DNA of 38,585 nucleotides from assembly GCF_008923205.2 (NCBI RefSeq), contig NZ_WBMS02000029.1:79579-118163 (forward strand), in the 5' to 3' direction. The position numbers and the translations under genes are program-made. Below are positions 37,768 to 38,585 of this stretch, piece after piece; position 1 is the first letter of the stretch; the number at the start of each line of letters is the position of its first letter. Source of the stretch: Actinomadura physcomitrii. Lineage in GTDB: Bacteria; Actinomycetota; Actinomycetes; Streptosporangiales; Streptosporangiaceae. The notes below the pieces were generated by a model. The model was not told where the DNA came from, ran no database searches, and worked only from the letters and a program-made list of their open reading frames with translations.

Positions 37768-38585
37768 GTGACCCGGTGCGAGGCGGCCCCGTCCGGTGCG
37801 CGCGAGGACGAGCGCGGGCGCGCGGCCGCGGCCGCGCGCGAGATCGCCGCGGGGCTGGCCGTACTGGCGGTGTACCTGGCCTTCACGCACGCGTTCGCCG
37901 GGGCGCGGGCCGTCAGCGACGCCCACGGCCGGTCGCTGCTGGCCCTGGAGCGGTGGGCGCACCTGGACGTCGGGCACCAGCTCAACGGCGTGCTCATCCG
38001 GCACGGGTGGCTCGGCGCGCTGGCCGCGTGGGAGTACGCGACGACGTACGTGCTCGCCACCTTCGGGTTCGTCGGCTACCTGTGGTGGCGGCGCAGCCCC
38101 GCCTACCCGTGGGCCCGCAACATGCTGATCTGGATCACCCTGATCGCGATCTGCTGCTTCGCGGCCTGGCCGTCGACGCCGCCGCGGCTGCTGCCCGGCG
38201 AGGGGTACACCGACATCATCGCGCTGCACCATCCGCCCGCCACCTGGGGCACCGGCGCGGTCTCGGCCGGCGCGAACCCGTACGCGGCGATGCCCAGCCT
38301 GCACATCGGCTGGGTGGCGTGGATCGGCGTCGCCGCCGTCCGCGCCCGCTGCGGCGCCGCCGTCGCCTGCCTGTGCGCCCTGCACCTGGTGGTCACCGGC
38401 CTGGTGATCGTCGCGACGGCCGCGCACTACGTGGTGGACATCCCGGGCGGGCTGCTGCTGGTCCCCGCCGCGGCGGGCGCGGAGGCGCTGCGCGCCCGGC
38501 TCGTCCGGGCCGGGGTCTTGAGGGGCCTGCTGCCGGGGCACGATCTCCGGGGGGAGGCGGAACCGGACGCGCCCTCCGCCCCGCC
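37768..38585 (+). CDS. PAP2-family membrane phosphatase (right end truncated by window)
   Basis: At least 272 residues, open at the window edge. About six hydrophobic segments carry the PAP2 motifs AMPSLHIGW and AAHYVVDIPGG (catalytic His and Asp region), with WPSTPPRLLPGEG before them. This arrangement is typical of the inositolphosphotransferase/AUR1-like PAP2 branch in actinobacteria. It probably acts on a phospholipid or polyprenyl phosphate at the membrane. The GTG at 37768 is chosen because GGGAGGAG lies just upstream. The C-terminal tail is hydrophilic and the stop codon lies outside the window. Confidence 0.85.
   Translation, partial: MTRCEAAPSGAREDERGRAAAAAREIAAGLAVLAVYLAFTHAFAGARAVSDAHGRSLLALERWAHLDVGHQLNGVLIRHGWLGALAAWEYATTYVLATFGFVGYLWWRRSPAYPWARNMLIWITLIAICCFAAWPSTPPRLLPGEGYTDIIALHHPPATWGTGAVSAGANPYAAMPSLHIGWVAWIGVAAVRARCGAAVACLCALHLVVTGLVIVATAAHYVVDIPGGLLLVPAAAGAEALRARLVRAGVLRGLLPGHDLRGEAEPDAPSAP

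Noticed and set aside
37696..38541. A minus-strand frame opposite the PAP2 gene
   Set aside because: Arg/Gln/Pro-rich shadow translation without motifs, while the plus strand has clear PAP2 motifs.

Overview
The window is about 38.6 kb of very GC-rich DNA with strong GC bias at third codon positions, GTG and TTG starts, IdeR/DmdR-type iron boxes, a LIV-type ABC operon and TetR-controlled acyl-CoA genes. This points to a filamentous actinomycete. The gene content (salicylate, beta-alanine and N-methyl-hydroxyornithine siderophore assembly) suggests Actinomadura or a close relative in the Thermomonosporaceae. The genus is inferred and was not proven by any search. The first ~60 bases contain a 25-base C run and look like a contig edge or low-quality sequence.

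Region 1 (67-19,648) is an iron-regulated siderophore locus. Reading left to right it holds an EntS-like exporter (-), panD (+), a salicylate-AMP ligase (+), a salicylate synthase (-), a 4028-residue NRPS (+), a siderophore-binding lipoprotein, an L-ornithine N5-monooxygenase and an MbtH-like protein. Four 19-bp iron boxes sit in the three promoter regions. The NRPS reads C-A-T / C-A-T / C-A(N-MT)-T / C-T. My by-eye specificity codes are glycine-like, beta-alanine and N5-hydroxyornithine (an exact match to a known ornithine/hydroxyornithine code), and the last module has neither A domain nor thioesterase. PanD makes beta-alanine from aspartate and so supplies module 2; the monooxygenase supplies hydroxyornithine. 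The predicted backbone is acyl-Gly-betaAla-(N-Me)hydroxyOrn-hydroxyOrn, which resembles madurastatin-type siderophores as I recall them. The aryl carrier protein and any Ser-oxazoline module that should hand over salicylate are not in the window.

Region 2 (19,689-22,508) holds a secreted PHB-depolymerase-like esterase (-) and a MarR/MFS efflux pair (-), separated by hairpin terminators.

Region 3 (22,534-33,933) appears to be one TetR regulon. It has an MFS transporter with a small upstream ORF (-), a kinase-like phosphotransferase (+), a MaoC hydratase (+), an acyl-CoA synthetase (+), the TetR repressor (-) and a five-gene LIV-type ABC importer (+). Four copies of an 18-bp palindrome lie in front of these units. 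The layout suggests uptake and CoA activation of an unidentified carboxylic acid.

Region 4 (33,939-38,585) contains an ankyrin-tailed protein (-), a tRNA-like element whose anticodon arm does not fold normally (-), a three-gene molybdopterin oxidoreductase / flavin reductase / zinc-ribbon group (+), and a PAP2-family membrane phosphatase (+) that runs off the right edge.
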